Assembly (NCBI GenBank): GCA_963787415.1
Contig: CAWBCO010000001.1
Location: 310,001 to 374,000, forward strand
DNA from: CAVUWL01 sp963787415
GTDB lineage: Bacteria > Actinomycetota > Thermoleophilia > Solirubrobacterales > 70-9
Length of the DNA stretch: 64,000 nt
Direction: 5' to 3'
This document shows, one piece after another, positions 1 to 8,189 of the stretch (position 1 is the stretch's first letter; each line of letters starts with the position of its first letter). Position numbers and translations under genes: made by a program. Below the pieces are notes generated by a model. That model was not told the origin of the DNA. It searched no databases and worked only from the letters and a program-made list of their open reading frames with translations.

Positions 1-1640
1 CGGCTGAAGTTGGTTGCCGCGGGAAGGGTGCCAAAGGCCTGACCCCAGTCACCGCCAAGGCGGGAGGCGCAGAACGCATCGGCTACCTCCTGATCGCCGT
101 AGCGCAGGAGCAGCGATCCCTGCAGGGCCAGCGCCATGTGCTCGACCACGCGTCGGGCGCGGGACTCGATTGTCTCGGGATCGCCGCCCAACTCCTCCCG
201 CAGCGACTCCGCGTAAGCCCCGAGGCGTCGGTCGGCCCCGGCCCCGGCTTCGACCTCGTCGAAAAATGCCTGCACCGACGCTGGACTCTTGATCATCGCC
301 CGCAAGACGTCGAGGCATTGGACGTTGCCCGAGCCCTCCCAGATCGAGTTCAGGGGGCTCTCGCGAAAGAGCCGGGGCATGCCTGAGTCCTCGACGTAGC
401 CGTTGCCGCCCAGGCACTCAAGTGCCTCGGCGGCGTGCATCGGCGCCCGCTTGCAGATCCAGTACTTAAGCACCGCGTTGGCGATCCGCTTGAAGCTCTG
501 CGCGGCCTCTTCACCAGCAATCGCTTCATCGTAGGCGCGGGCAAGGCGCATCGCAGAGATCGTCGCCGCTTCCGACTCTATGCAGAGGTCGGCGAGCACG
601 TTTTGCATCAGCGGCTGCTCGCTCAGCACCCGGCCGAATACCGAGCGATGGCGGTCGTGATGGATTGCCTCGCTGACCCCGACCCGCATCCCACTGGCGC
701 CGCCGATTACACAGTCAAGTCGAGTGTGGTTGACCATCTCGATGATCGTTCGCACTCCGGCGCCCTCTTCTCCAATCAACCAGGCCGAGGCGGAATCGAA
801 CTCGATCTCACTGGAGGCGTTGGAGCGATTGCCAAGCTTGTCCTTGAGCCTTTGCAGACGGAAGCGGTTGAGCTCCTCATCGGGTGTGAAGCGGGGGAAG
901 AGGAAGCAGGAAATTCCACCGTCGGCCTGAGCAAGGACGAGGAAGGCGTCACACATCGGTGCCGACATGAACCACTTGTGGCCGCGCAGCTCGTACTCTG
1001 CGCCGGGGCCGCCGCCGTTAACGGCGCGCGCCTCGGTCGTGTTTGCGCGAACGTCGGTGCCGCCCTGCTTCTCGGTCATCCCCATGCCTGCCAGGGCACC
1101 GTGCTTGCCAGCGGCGGGCGCGTTGGCCGGGTCATAGCTCGCCGAGAGGAAGCGCGGCTCCCACTCGGCGGCGATCTCTGGCTGGGTGCGAAGCGCCGGG
1201 ATCACCGAATAGGTCATCGATATAGGGCAGCCGATCCCCGCCTCGGCCTGCGACATACACATGAAGGCGGCTCCGCGGGCTACGTGAGCTCCGGGTCGCG
1301 GGTCCTTCCAGGGCGCGCAGTGAAGTTCGTGCTTGACCGCCTCTCCCAATAACTGGTGCCAGGCGGGGTGAAACTCGACTTCATCAAGGCGGTTCCCGTA
1401 GCGATCGTGGGTGCGCAGCTTCGGTGGGTATTGGTTGGCCGCCTCACCGAGCGCCTGGGTAGGCGCCGCGCCGGCCAGCGCTCCGACCGCGGCGATCTCT
1501 GCCTCTGCCCACTCAGCCCCCTCCCTTCGCACCGCCTCGACCAGGGGCCGATCAGACTCAAAGACGTTGTAGTCAGCAAGCGGCGGCGGTTGATTGCTCA
1601 CCTCGTGGGTGCTCGCGGATCGGCTCTTTAGGCTGGCCAT
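1..1640 (-). CDS. AidB-like acyl-CoA dehydrogenase (3' end cut by window)
   Basis: The reverse strand is open from an ATG at 1640 to the left edge, about 546 codons. AidB-type proteins are about 540 residues, so only a few C-terminal residues should be missing. The N-terminus (HEVSNQPPPL, then a REGA motif and FHPAWHQLL) resembles E. coli AidB. Flavin-dehydrogenase segments follow: GMGMTEKQGGTDVR, GHKWFMSAPMCDAF, and near the C-terminus LECLGGNGYVEDSG and IWEGSGNVQCLDVLR. The family binds FAD; E. coli AidB belongs to the adaptive alkylation response and binds DNA, but its physiological substrate is unclear. Here it stands alone, diverging from icd across 74 bp with no ada or alkB neighbour. 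An ordinary acyl-CoA dehydrogenase role cannot be excluded. Confidence 0.9.
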   Translation of the reverse strand, partial: MASLKSRSASTHEVSNQPPPLADYNVFESDRPLVEAVRREGAEWAEAEIAAVGALAGAAPTQALGEAANQYPPKLRTHDRYGNRLDEVEFHPAWHQLLGEAVKHELHCAPWKDPRPGAHVARGAAFMCMSQAEAGIGCPISMTYSVIPALRTQPEIAAEWEPRFLSASYDPANAPAAGKHGALAGMGMTEKQGGTDVRANTTEARAVNGGGPGAEYELRGHKWFMSAPMCDAFLVLAQADGGISCFLFPRFTPDEELNRFRLQRLKDKLGNRSNASSEIEFDSASAWLIGEEGAGVRTIIEMVNHTRLDCVIGGASGMRVGVSEAIHHDRHRSVFGRVLSEQPLMQNVLADLCIESEAATISAMRLARAYDEAIAGEEAAQSFKRIANAVLKYWICKRAPMHAAEALECLGGNGYVEDSGMPRLFRESPLNSIWEGSGNVQCLDVLRAMIKSPASVQAFFDEVEAGAGADRRLGAYAESLREELGGDPETIESRARRVVEHMALALQGSLLLRYGDQEVADAFCASRLGGDWGQAFGTLPAATNFS

Positions 1641-1714
1641 CGATCCGATTGTGTCAGCTGGCCCTGGGCGTGTGGCAGCGGCGGGCACCCCGGCGGGTAG
1701 GTAGCATCGCCGCG

Positions 1715-2929
1715 GTGGCAAGGATCGAGGTCAAAAAACCGGTTGTCGAGCTCGACGGCGACGAGATGACCAGAATCATCTGGGCCTTCATCAAAGACCA
1801 GCTGATCCTGCCCTATCTCGATCTCGAGCTGCTCTATTTCGATCTCGGAATAAAGAGCCGCGATCAGAGTGAAGACCGGGTAACTGTTGAGGCCGCGGAG
1901 GCGATCAAAGAGCACGGAGTCGGCGTCAAGTGCGCGACGATCACTCCCGATGAGGCGCGGGTCAAAGAGTTCGGCCTGGGCGAGATGTATCGCTCCCCGA
2001 ATGGGACGATCCGCAACATCCTCGGCGGCGTCATCTTCCGCGAGCCGATCGTGATCGCCAATATCCCGCGATTGGTCCCCGGCTGGCAGAAGCCGATCGT
2101 GATCGGTCGCCATGCCTTTGGCGATCAATACCGCGCCACCGACATGGTGGTCCCCGGTGAGGGATCGCTGACCCTTACCTACACCCCCAAGGACGGCTCT
2201 GAACCGATCGAGCTCGATGTCTATGACTTCCCCGGCGGTGGGGTCGCGATGGCGATGTACAACCTCGATGACTCGATCCGTGACTTCGCCCGCGCTTCGA
2301 TGCGCTACGGGCTACAGCGCAACTACCCGGTCTACCTGTCGACCAAGAATACGATTCTGAAGCGCTATGACGGGCGCTTCAAAGACATCTTTGCCGAGGT
2401 CTATGAGGAGGAGTTCAGGCGCGAGTTTGAGGCAGCCGGCCTGACCTACGAACACCGCTTGATCGACGATATGGTTGCCGCGGCGCTGAAGTGGGAGGGC
2501 GGCTACCTGTGGGCCTGTAAGAACTACGACGGCGACGTGCAATCTGACACCGTCGCTCAAGGTTTCGGCTCGTTGGGGTTGATGACGAGCGTGCTGATGA
2601 GTCCTGACGGTAAGACGGTTGAGGCCGAGGCCGCCCACGGTACGGTTACCCGCCACTATCGCCTCCACCAACAGGGCAATCCAACTTCGACCAACCCGAT
2701 CGCCTCGATCTTTGCCTGGACCCGCGGGATAGCGGCGCGCGGGCGCCTCGATCAGACTCCTGCGGTGACCGGCTTTGCCGAGACCCTCGAGCGGGTTTGT
2801 ATCGAGACCGTTGAAAGCGGCAAGATGACCAAGGACCTGGCGCTGCTGGTCGGTCCCGAGCAGGAGTTCCAAACCACGCAGGAGTTTCTAGCTTCGATTG
2901 ATATGAGCCTGCAAGAGGCGATGGCGTAG
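1715..2929 (+). CDS. icd: NADP-dependent isocitrate dehydrogenase
   Basis: Cytosolic TCA-cycle enzyme that oxidatively decarboxylates isocitrate to 2-oxoglutarate and makes NADPH. The GTG at 1715 gives 404 residues starting with ARIEVKKPVVELDGDEMTR, the usual start of the eukaryote-like (type II) homodimeric family. An in-frame ATG at 1649 would add 22 residues unlike the family and overlap the divergent promoter, so I reject it. The substrate-loop motif SPNGTIRNILGG lies near residues 94-105, and a C-terminal AAHGTVTRHYR stretch matches the coenzyme-binding region. It is followed after 34 bp by mdh on the same strand, giving a two-gene TCA-cycle unit ending at the terminator at 3958. Confidence 0.96.
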   Translation: MARIEVKKPVVELDGDEMTRIIWAFIKDQLILPYLDLELLYFDLGIKSRDQSEDRVTVEAAEAIKEHGVGVKCATITPDEARVKEFGLGEMYRSPNGTIRNILGGVIFREPIVIANIPRLVPGWQKPIVIGRHAFGDQYRATDMVVPGEGSLTLTYTPKDGSEPIELDVYDFPGGGVAMAMYNLDDSIRDFARASMRYGLQRNYPVYLSTKNTILKRYDGRFKDIFAEVYEEEFRREFEAAGLTYEHRLIDDMVAAALKWEGGYLWACKNYDGDVQSDTVAQGFGSLGLMTSVLMSPDGKTVEAEAAHGTVTRHYRLHQQGNPTSTNPIASIFAWTRGIAARGRLDQTPAVTGFAETLERVCIETVESGKMTKDLALLVGPEQEFQTTQEFLASIDMSLQEAMA

Positions 2930-2963
2930 TGCTCCCAAACCACGACTCGAGGAGAACGATTCC

Positions 2964-3950
2964 GTGAGCAAACCCGTCAAGGTCACCGTTACCGGCGCCG
3001 CCGGCCAGATCGGCTACGCGCTTTTGTTTCGCATTGCTAGCGGCCAGATGCTCGGGCCTCAGACCCCCGTCGAGCTCAGCCTGTTGGAGATACCCGATGC
3101 GCTCAAGGCAGCCGAGGGCACGGCTATGGAGTTGGAGGACTGCGCGTTTCCCTTGCTGCACCGGGTCGAGATCTCCGCCGATCCCAGCAAGGCTTTTGAC
3201 GGCGTCAACGTGGCTTTGCTGGTCGGCGCTCGCCCGCGCGGGCCGGGAATGGAGCGCTCGGATCTGCTGGAGGCAAACGGCGGCATCTTCAAGCCCCAGG
3301 GCGAGGCGATAAATGCCGTCGCCGCCGATGATGTAAAGGTGCTGGTGGTTGGTAATCCGGCCAACACCAACTGTCTGATCGCTATGTCAAACGCGCCCGA
3401 CGTACCGCGGGAGCGCTTTACCGCAATGACCCGACTCGATCACAACCGGGCGATCTCCCAAGTTGCAAACAAGCTTGGCCAGCCGCTGAGCACTGTCTCT
3501 AGGATGACGGTATGGGGCAATCACTCCACCACTCAGTATCCGGACCTGGTCAACGCCCGAATTAACGGTGAGAGCGCCTGGGAGGCAGTTGACGATGAGG
3601 TCTGGATTGCGGAGGAGTTCATCCCCCGAGTCGCAAAGCGGGGCGCCGAGGTGATCTCCGCCCGGGGAGCCTCAAGCGCCGCGTCTGCGGCCAACGCGGC
3701 CGTTGACCACATCCACGACTGGGTCCTCGGGACCGTCGATGGGGACTGGGTCTCGATGTCGGTTCCAGCCGATGGCTCCTATGGTGTCGAGGAGGGAATA
3801 GTCAGCGGCTATCCATGCACGTGTCGCGGTGGTGAGTGGAAGATCGTCGAGGGACTTGAGGTCCCGGAGTTCTCCCGTACCCGGATCGACGCCAGCGCAG
3901 CAGAGCTGCGCGAGGAGCGCGACGCGGTCAGCAAGCTCGACCTTCTGTAG
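2964..3950 (+). CDS. mdh: malate dehydrogenase
   Basis: NAD-dependent malate/oxaloacetate interconversion in the TCA cycle. The 328-residue protein has the N-terminal dinucleotide loop TGAAGQIGYALLFRIASG, the substrate-binding RPRGPGMERSDL loop, TRLDHNRA, and the catalytic-His segment WGNHSTTQYPD. This is the cytosolic-type MDH common in actinobacteria. The start is GTG, preceded by AGGAGAA at a normal Shine-Dalgarno distance. It lies 34 bp after icd and is probably co-transcribed with it. A strong hairpin follows its stop codon. Confidence 0.96.
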   Translation: MSKPVKVTVTGAAGQIGYALLFRIASGQMLGPQTPVELSLLEIPDALKAAEGTAMELEDCAFPLLHRVEISADPSKAFDGVNVALLVGARPRGPGMERSDLLEANGGIFKPQGEAINAVAADDVKVLVVGNPANTNCLIAMSNAPDVPRERFTAMTRLDHNRAISQVANKLGQPLSTVSRMTVWGNHSTTQYPDLVNARINGESAWEAVDDEVWIAEEFIPRVAKRGAEVISARGASSAASAANAAVDHIHDWVLGTVDGDWVSMSVPADGSYGVEEGIVSGYPCTCRGGEWKIVEGLEVPEFSRTRIDASAAELREERDAVSKLDLL

Positions 3951-3957
3951 GTAAGAA

Positions 3958-3987
3958 AAGAGGCCGGCCCCTCGGGGCCGGCCTCTT
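3958..3987. terminator. bidirectional hairpin terminator between convergent genes
   Basis: Perfect inverted repeat with 14-bp arms (AAGAGGCCGGCCCC and its complement) and a 2-base centre. It lies 8 bp after the mdh stop and 23 bp before the stop of the convergent winged-helix gene. The arms start with AAG and end with CTT, so each strand carries a short T-containing 3' edge. It is well placed to end transcription from both sides. Confidence 0.85.
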
Positions 3988-4010
3988 GCAATTCAGCGAT
4001 GCTTGAACCT

Positions 4011-4409
4011 CTAGCCAGCGGGGTGGTACTCGCGACCCTGCTTTTTCACCCTACCCTCTTTCTCAAGGTCCCCGAGGACGCGATAGAGGTAGTTGGGCTT
4101 AATTTTCATCGTCTTGGCGATCTCTGATGCATTGATGCCGGGTTTGCTCTCGACCAAGCTGACCGCCTGGTCTGCCCGGGTACCACCACGCCGACGCCGA
4201 CGCCGACGTGGTTTGGGTGTCGATGCTTTGGTACCGCGGGTACCGCGGGTACCGCGCGGGCGGCCGGGACCGCGGCGGGGAGCGACTGCTTTGCCGCCGC
4301 CTAGGTCGGCGAGCGCCCGCTCGAGGCGTTTGCGCTCACTGTCGAGCTCGGCGAGTCGCTTTTGAACCAGCGAACGGGCCTCGTCGAGGACGGTGGAAGT
4401 GGAGGGCAT
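4011..4409 (-). CDS. basic winged-helix protein with AT-hook-like linker
   Basis: 132 residues in three parts. Residues about 8-38 form a predicted amphipathic or coiled-coil helix (VQKRLAELDSERKRLERAL). Residues 45-75 are a basic low-complexity linker with an AT-hook-like GPGRPRG core, a TRGTRGTK repeat and a run of seven arginines. Residues about 80-128 look like a winged helix (ADQAVSLVESKPGINASEIAKTM is its first part, followed by YLYRVLGDLEKEGRV). The composition suggests a DNA-binding regulator or nucleoid-associated protein; no specific family name is certain. The start is supported by an AAAGGAAA Shine-Dalgarno. It is monocistronic and convergent with mdh. An inverted repeat 53-73 bp upstream could be its operator. 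Confidence 0.8.
   Translation of the reverse strand: MPSTSTVLDEARSLVQKRLAELDSERKRLERALADLGGGKAVAPRRGPGRPRGTRGTRGTKASTPKPRRRRRRRGGTRADQAVSLVESKPGINASEIAKTMKIKPNYLYRVLGDLEKEGRVKKQGREYHPAG
4230..4256. repeat. three tandem 9-bp units in a coding linker
   Basis: GGTACCGCG occurs three times head to tail inside the winged-helix gene, encoding the RGT repeats of its basic linker. A nearby run of CGACGC-type units (about 4189-4210) encodes the arginine tract. This is probably slippage-generated linker expansion. Confidence 0.8.
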
Positions 4410-4461
4410 CTGTTTCCTTTCAAGTAAGTAAGTACTTTGCTGAATCGATCCTAGTGTCGCA

Positions 4462-4482
4462 GAGTCACACTGACTGTGACTC
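4462..4482. promoter_or_regulatory. inverted repeat, candidate operator
   Basis: GAGTCACA and TGTGACTC form an 8-bp perfect inverted repeat around a 5-bp spacer, in the non-coding region upstream of the winged-helix gene. The symmetry and spacing resemble a dimeric regulator site. Its regulator is unknown; autoregulation is possible. The rest of 4410-4624 shows nothing else I can interpret. Confidence 0.4.
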
Positions 4483-4624
4483 GCAATCTAGCCAAATTCA
4501 CCGTGCGGGTGAGCGGTTTGAATGATTTGCTGCAAGTCTGATCGTTTAGCCCTCGGGTGAAAATCCGATAAAGGTGTGTCTGGCCCAGCGCACCCTGAGC
4601 CTAAGGCGGGGGCCAGATCGGGTC

Positions 4625-5506
4625 TCAGGCGGTTCGCTCCGCCTGGCGCTCGGGCGGGATCCGAACCACGTTCCAGGCGAGGCCGAGTTTCTCCATCGCG
4701 GCGATCAAGAGTGCCGAGGGGTCCAGCTCCCAGCGTCCCAATCCGTGTACGGCTGAGCGTGGGAACGCGTGGTGGTTGTGATGCCAGGACTCACCGAGCG
4801 AAGGAAGGGAGAGCCAGAAAACGTTGGTCGAGTGATCATCGGTCTGAAAGCGGCGAGTGCCGAGGAAATGACATACGGAGTTGACGCTCCAGGTGATGTG
4901 GTGGACGAAAAATATTCGCACCAAACCGCCCCACAGTAGAGCGGTCGCTGCACCTACCAGGCTTCCGCTGATCAGGTATCCGAGCAGCGCCGGGATCGCG
5001 AGACTGAGCAGGACGAGTGAAGCAAAGCGCCGGCCGATCAGCCGCATCCCGCGGTCCTCATACAGATCCGCCGCGTATCGTTTCCAATCCGCCCTTCCCT
5101 GGGTTGAGAGCAGCCATCCGGAATGTGCATGCCACAGCCCCGCCGCGATGCCGCGCAATCCATCGCCGTGGCCGACGTGTGGACTGTGTGGGTCGCCCTC
5201 TTCATCGGTGTGAGCGTGGTGCTTGCGATGGTCAGCCACCCAGGAGATGACCGGACCCTGGACCGCCATCGAGCCGAGCACCGCGAAGGTGTACTCGAGT
5301 GCTCTTGAGGTCTGAAAGGACCGGTGGGTGAGGAGGCGATGAAAGCCGACCGTGATTCCGATTGCGGTCAACAGATACATAATCACCGCGATCGCGAGAT
5401 CGGCAGGACTGACGAGGCTGTTCCAAAGCAAAGCAATCGCCGCGATCGTGGCCAGAAAGGGAACCACTACAGCACCCAGATTGGCGACCTTCTCCGTTTT
5501 GGTCAT
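4625..5506 (-). CDS. acyl-CoA/acyl-lipid delta-9-type fatty acid desaturase
   Basis: Membrane di-iron desaturase, 293 residues. It has the three histidine boxes of the stearoyl-CoA desaturase family: HRLLTHRSF (near residue 56), HRKHHAHTD (near 93) and HNHHAFPRS (near 246), with hydrophobic pairs before the first box and between the second and third. The reaction inferred from the family is O2-dependent insertion of a cis double bond in a saturated acyl chain. No fused cytochrome b5 or ferredoxin domain is present, so an external electron donor is needed. It diverges from the PucR-type regulator across only 85 bp, so shared control is possible. Confidence 0.9.
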   Translation of the reverse strand: MTKTEKVANLGAVVVPFLATIAAIALLWNSLVSPADLAIAVIMYLLTAIGITVGFHRLLTHRSFQTSRALEYTFAVLGSMAVQGPVISWVADHRKHHAHTDEEGDPHSPHVGHGDGLRGIAAGLWHAHSGWLLSTQGRADWKRYAADLYEDRGMRLIGRRFASLVLLSLAIPALLGYLISGSLVGAATALLWGGLVRIFFVHHITWSVNSVCHFLGTRRFQTDDHSTNVFWLSLPSLGESWHHNHHAFPRSAVHGLGRWELDPSALLIAAMEKLGLAWNVVRIPPERQAERTA

Positions 5507-5591
5507 TTCGCCGATTAGAACAATTTAGGCGGTTAGGTCCACGATGAATTAGGCTGTTTCCCAAGTTTTGGTGCAATTTCTTATTAAGTAA

Positions 5592-6770
5592 ATGACAAGT
5601 ATTGACGCGCAGCCATGGCGCGGTCTCTCCTCTGGGGTCGCCGATCTGATCGAGCCCGAGCTGGCCGCCGTGACCGAGGAGATCCTCGCCACGATTGCCC
5701 GCGAGGTCCCCGAGTACGCGCGCCCGCTGGAGGGCAGTTTCGGTCGTGGCATACAAACCGGGGTCGAGGAAGCGCTGCGCCAGTTCGTCTCCTTGATTCG
5801 GGACCCCGATAAAGGGCGCGAGACCGGGCGCGAGGTCTACGTCGGCCTCGGGCGCGGTGAGCTGCGCCAGGGACGCACCCTGGACTCCCTGCAGGCGGCC
5901 TACCGGGTTGGCGCGCGGGTAGCCTGGCGACGGATCGCCGCCACCGGGCGCCGGGCTGAGCTTGACGGAGAGGTGCTGAGCCTCTTGGCGGAGGCGATCT
6001 TCGCCTACATCGATGAGCTCTCCGCCGATTCGGTTGAGGGATTTACCGAGGCCCAGGCAGAGGTCGAGGACCTGCGCCGCCGACGCCGACGCGAGCTGGT
6101 GGAATTGCTGACCCGGGAGCCGGCCGCCGAGGAGGCCGATCTACGCAGCGCGGCGCAGCTGGCCGGCTGGTCGCTGCCCCGCACGGTTGCGGCGCTGGTG
6201 TGTGCGGAGGTCGACCTCTCGGCTGCGGCGCGGCGCGCTCCCGCCGATTCGCTCGTCAGCAGCCTCGAAGGTGTCGGCGCGATCATGATTTCTGACCCGC
6301 TCGGCCCCGGCCGCCTCGCCGGCCTCGAGCGTGTCTCCTCGACGGCGCCGCTCGTGCTCGGACCGCCCGGGACCCCGGCTCAGCTGTTCGGCTCGTGGTC
6401 GCTTGCTCGCGCGGCACTGCGAGCATCTGAGGCCGGCGCCGTGGCGGGGAAGGGCCTGATCTGGGTCGACCAACACCTCGGCGAGTTGCTCCTCTTTGAG
6501 AGCAGTGCGCTGGTCGCCAGGATCTCCAGTCGGCGGTTGGCGCCCCTGTCATCGCTGACCCCGAAGGCGCGCGAGCGGATGCGAGAGACGGCGCTTGCCT
6601 TTGTGCGCCACGGAGGTAACTCGGTGGCGATTGCCGGCGCGCTTCACATTCACCCCCAGACCGCTCGCTACCGGGTGGCGCGCCTGCGCGAGCTGCTCGG
6701 CGAGCAGCTCGAGGATCCCGATGCACGCTTTGAACTCGAGGCTGCCCTGCGGGCGCCGGGGCCGGGCTGA
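5592..6770 (+). CDS. PucR/CdaR-type helix-turn-helix regulator
   Basis: 392 residues. The N-terminal helical domain (about 20-150; GVEEALRQFVSLIRDPD and GLGRGELRQGRTLDSLQAAY) is the type often found in actinobacterial PucR-like proteins. An Ala-rich central sensor-like region follows. The C-terminal helix-turn-helix (about 330-385) contains ALAFVRHGGNSVAIAGAL and HPQTARYRVARLRELLG, as in PucR-type HTH_30 domains. The ligand is unknown. It lies between two oppositely oriented lipid-modifying genes (desaturase upstream and divergent, hydroxylase-like downstream and convergent), so it could control membrane lipid composition; this is positional inference only. No clear Shine-Dalgarno precedes the ATG. 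Confidence 0.85.
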   Translation: MTSIDAQPWRGLSSGVADLIEPELAAVTEEILATIAREVPEYARPLEGSFGRGIQTGVEEALRQFVSLIRDPDKGRETGREVYVGLGRGELRQGRTLDSLQAAYRVGARVAWRRIAATGRRAELDGEVLSLLAEAIFAYIDELSADSVEGFTEAQAEVEDLRRRRRRELVELLTREPAAEEADLRSAAQLAGWSLPRTVAALVCAEVDLSAAARRAPADSLVSSLEGVGAIMISDPLGPGRLAGLERVSSTAPLVLGPPGTPAQLFGSWSLARAALRASEAGAVAGKGLIWVDQHLGELLLFESSALVARISSRRLAPLSSLTPKARERMRETALAFVRHGGNSVAIAGALHIHPQTARYRVARLRELLGEQLEDPDARFELEAALRAPGPG

Positions 6771-6773
6771 GCT

Positions 6774-7400
6774 TCAGCCGCGCCGCCGGCGCGGCATCGT
6801 CCTAAAGACGGCGTCCCAGACGGGCGAGGAGACGCCGAAGCCGTAGCGGTGGTCTTGGAAGTGGTGGCGCATGTGTTGCTCGCGCAACTGCTTGCCAAGT
6901 TCGGATTTCGGTACGAAGTGGTGGACGTAGTAGTGGGTGTAGTCATAGGCCAGGTAACCGGCGATGAAGCCGCCAAACAGCGGGTAGGCCGCCGGCGTTC
7001 CGAACAAACCGACAAAGGCTAGGAAGAAGAGAGCGGCGAGCGGAATCGAAACCGCGGGTGGCATCACCAAGCGCAGCTTGTCGTTTGGATGGTCGTGGTG
7101 GATGCCGTGGATGATGAAGTGCATCCTGCGTCCGAAGGCGTTGTCGGGCTCCCAATGAAAGACGAGCCGGTGCAGCCAGTACTCGGTCAGGGTCCAGATC
7201 CCGATCCCGGCGAGGCTGAGCAGCGCCAGGCGCAGGGCGCCGTAGCCACGGTCGGCGCCGAGCAACTCGGCGAGGGCTACCACCGGCACGAAGACAAGCG
7301 CGGGAATCGCTGGATGGACGCGGGAGAAGAAGTTGAGGAAGTCGTTCTCAAAAAGCGGGGGAGAGGCCGCCAGTTTCTCGGTCCGGTTGTGGGTCGCCAT
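6774..7400 (-). CDS. fatty-acid hydroxylase / sterol-desaturase family membrane protein
   Basis: 208 residues with hydrophobic segments near 35-75 and 115-150. Spaced histidine clusters bind two irons in this family: HRLVFH, HGIHHDHPND, HYYVHH and HMRHHFQDHRYGFG. The length and the C-terminal SSPVWDAVF segment resemble fatty-acid 2-hydroxylase-like enzymes. Hydroxylation of an acyl chain, possibly in a complex lipid, is the family expectation; the real substrate is unknown. Its stop lies 3 bp from the stop of the convergent PucR-type gene. With the desaturase it makes a small lipid-modification locus. Confidence 0.85.
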   Translation of the reverse strand: MATHNRTEKLAASPPLFENDFLNFFSRVHPAIPALVFVPVVALAELLGADRGYGALRLALLSLAGIGIWTLTEYWLHRLVFHWEPDNAFGRRMHFIIHGIHHDHPNDKLRLVMPPAVSIPLAALFFLAFVGLFGTPAAYPLFGGFIAGYLAYDYTHYYVHHFVPKSELGKQLREQHMRHHFQDHRYGFGVSSPVWDAVFRTMPRRRRG

Positions 7401-7524
7401 CCAGGCAATGGTAGCGGCGGCGGTTGCGGCTCTCGCAAGACGCGGGGAAGATGTGAAGGGACTGTGTCAAAGAGGTTGCGATTTGCGGAAACCGCGCCCG
7501 CGAGGGCGCTGCCCCGCTGCCAAC

Positions 7525-7722
7525 ATGGCGACGATGGTGCGCAAGCCCAAGCCCCCCACCTGTGAGCAGTGCTACTTCCATAAGAACCTTCTCTGCGCCC
7601 TCGATCTGGGTGAGCCCTGCGCCACCTTCAGAGCCGACCGCCCGGAGGGTCTGATCCCCCCGCGCCAGCCGGTGTTGCTGATGCGCGCTCCCCGCTGGGC
7701 CTCCCAGTCGCGCGCCGCCTAG
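7525..7722 (+). CDS. small cysteine-containing protein, function unknown
   Basis: A 65-residue frame from ATG 7525. It carries four cysteines (CEQCYFHKNLLCALDLGEPC), a spacing that could bind a metal, then a basic Pro-rich tail. The frame is open for a long way upstream, but only this part has protein-like composition, and the ATG follows a non-coding stretch. It sits 23 bp before hsp20 on the same strand and may share its transcript. I do not recognise the family. No Shine-Dalgarno is obvious, so this remains a probable rather than certain gene. Confidence 0.6.
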   Translation: MATMVRKPKPPTCEQCYFHKNLLCALDLGEPCATFRADRPEGLIPPRQPVLLMRAPRWASQSRAA

Positions 7723-7745
7723 CCTCCCGGGCTATGTTTTGAGCG

Positions 7746-8189
7746 ATGCCCGAGCACGATCTGTTTGCCAACTTTGCCCGCATGCGGCGTGAGATGGACC
7801 AGATGCTCGGTGATGCCTGGGGGCGGGGGGGATACGTGAGCCGGCGCACGACTGGGTTTTCCCCCAACGTCGACGTCTATTACTGCGGTGAGCCTCAGCG
7901 CGCGGTGGTCAAGGTTGATCTGGCAGGTGTTGACCTCGCTGACGTCAGTATTGAGGTCAGCGGCCGCAGGCTGGCGATCCTCGGCGGGCGCCCGGTGCAA
8001 GAGACCGAGGGGCGGGTTTATCAGCAGGTCGAGATCCCCTCCGGCCCATTTCGACGCATCGTCGAGCTGCAGGCGGACGTTGACGCCGATCATGCCAAGG
8101 CGACCTATGAGGACGGCGTCCTGCGCATCGAGCTGCCGCTGCGCGATCCGGCCGAGAGCACCCGCCAGGTACCGATCGGACGCGATTGA
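7746..8189 (+). CDS. Hsp20/alpha-crystallin small heat shock protein
   Basis: 147-residue ATP-independent holdase. A short N-terminal arm (MPEHDLFANFARMRREMDQM) is followed by an alpha-crystallin domain at about 35-135. That domain contains PNVDVYYCGEPQRAVVKVDL, the beta-strand VEVSGRRL-type segment (IEVSGRRLAILGGR) and the closing YEDGVLRIELP motif characteristic of the family. Its TGA overlaps the ATG of lon by one base, so chaperone and protease are probably translated together from one message. No CIRCE or HAIR operator was recognised upstream. Confidence 0.92.
   Translation: MPEHDLFANFARMRREMDQMLGDAWGRGGYVSRRTTGFSPNVDVYYCGEPQRAVVKVDLAGVDLADVSIEVSGRRLAILGGRPVQETEGRVYQQVEIPSGPFRRIVELQADVDADHAKATYEDGVLRIELPLRDPAESTRQVPIGRD

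Noticed and set aside
435..1352. 305-residue forward frame
   Set aside because: It is antisense to the AidB-like gene, whose reverse-strand reading gives unmistakable family motifs. The forward translation has no protein-like pattern.
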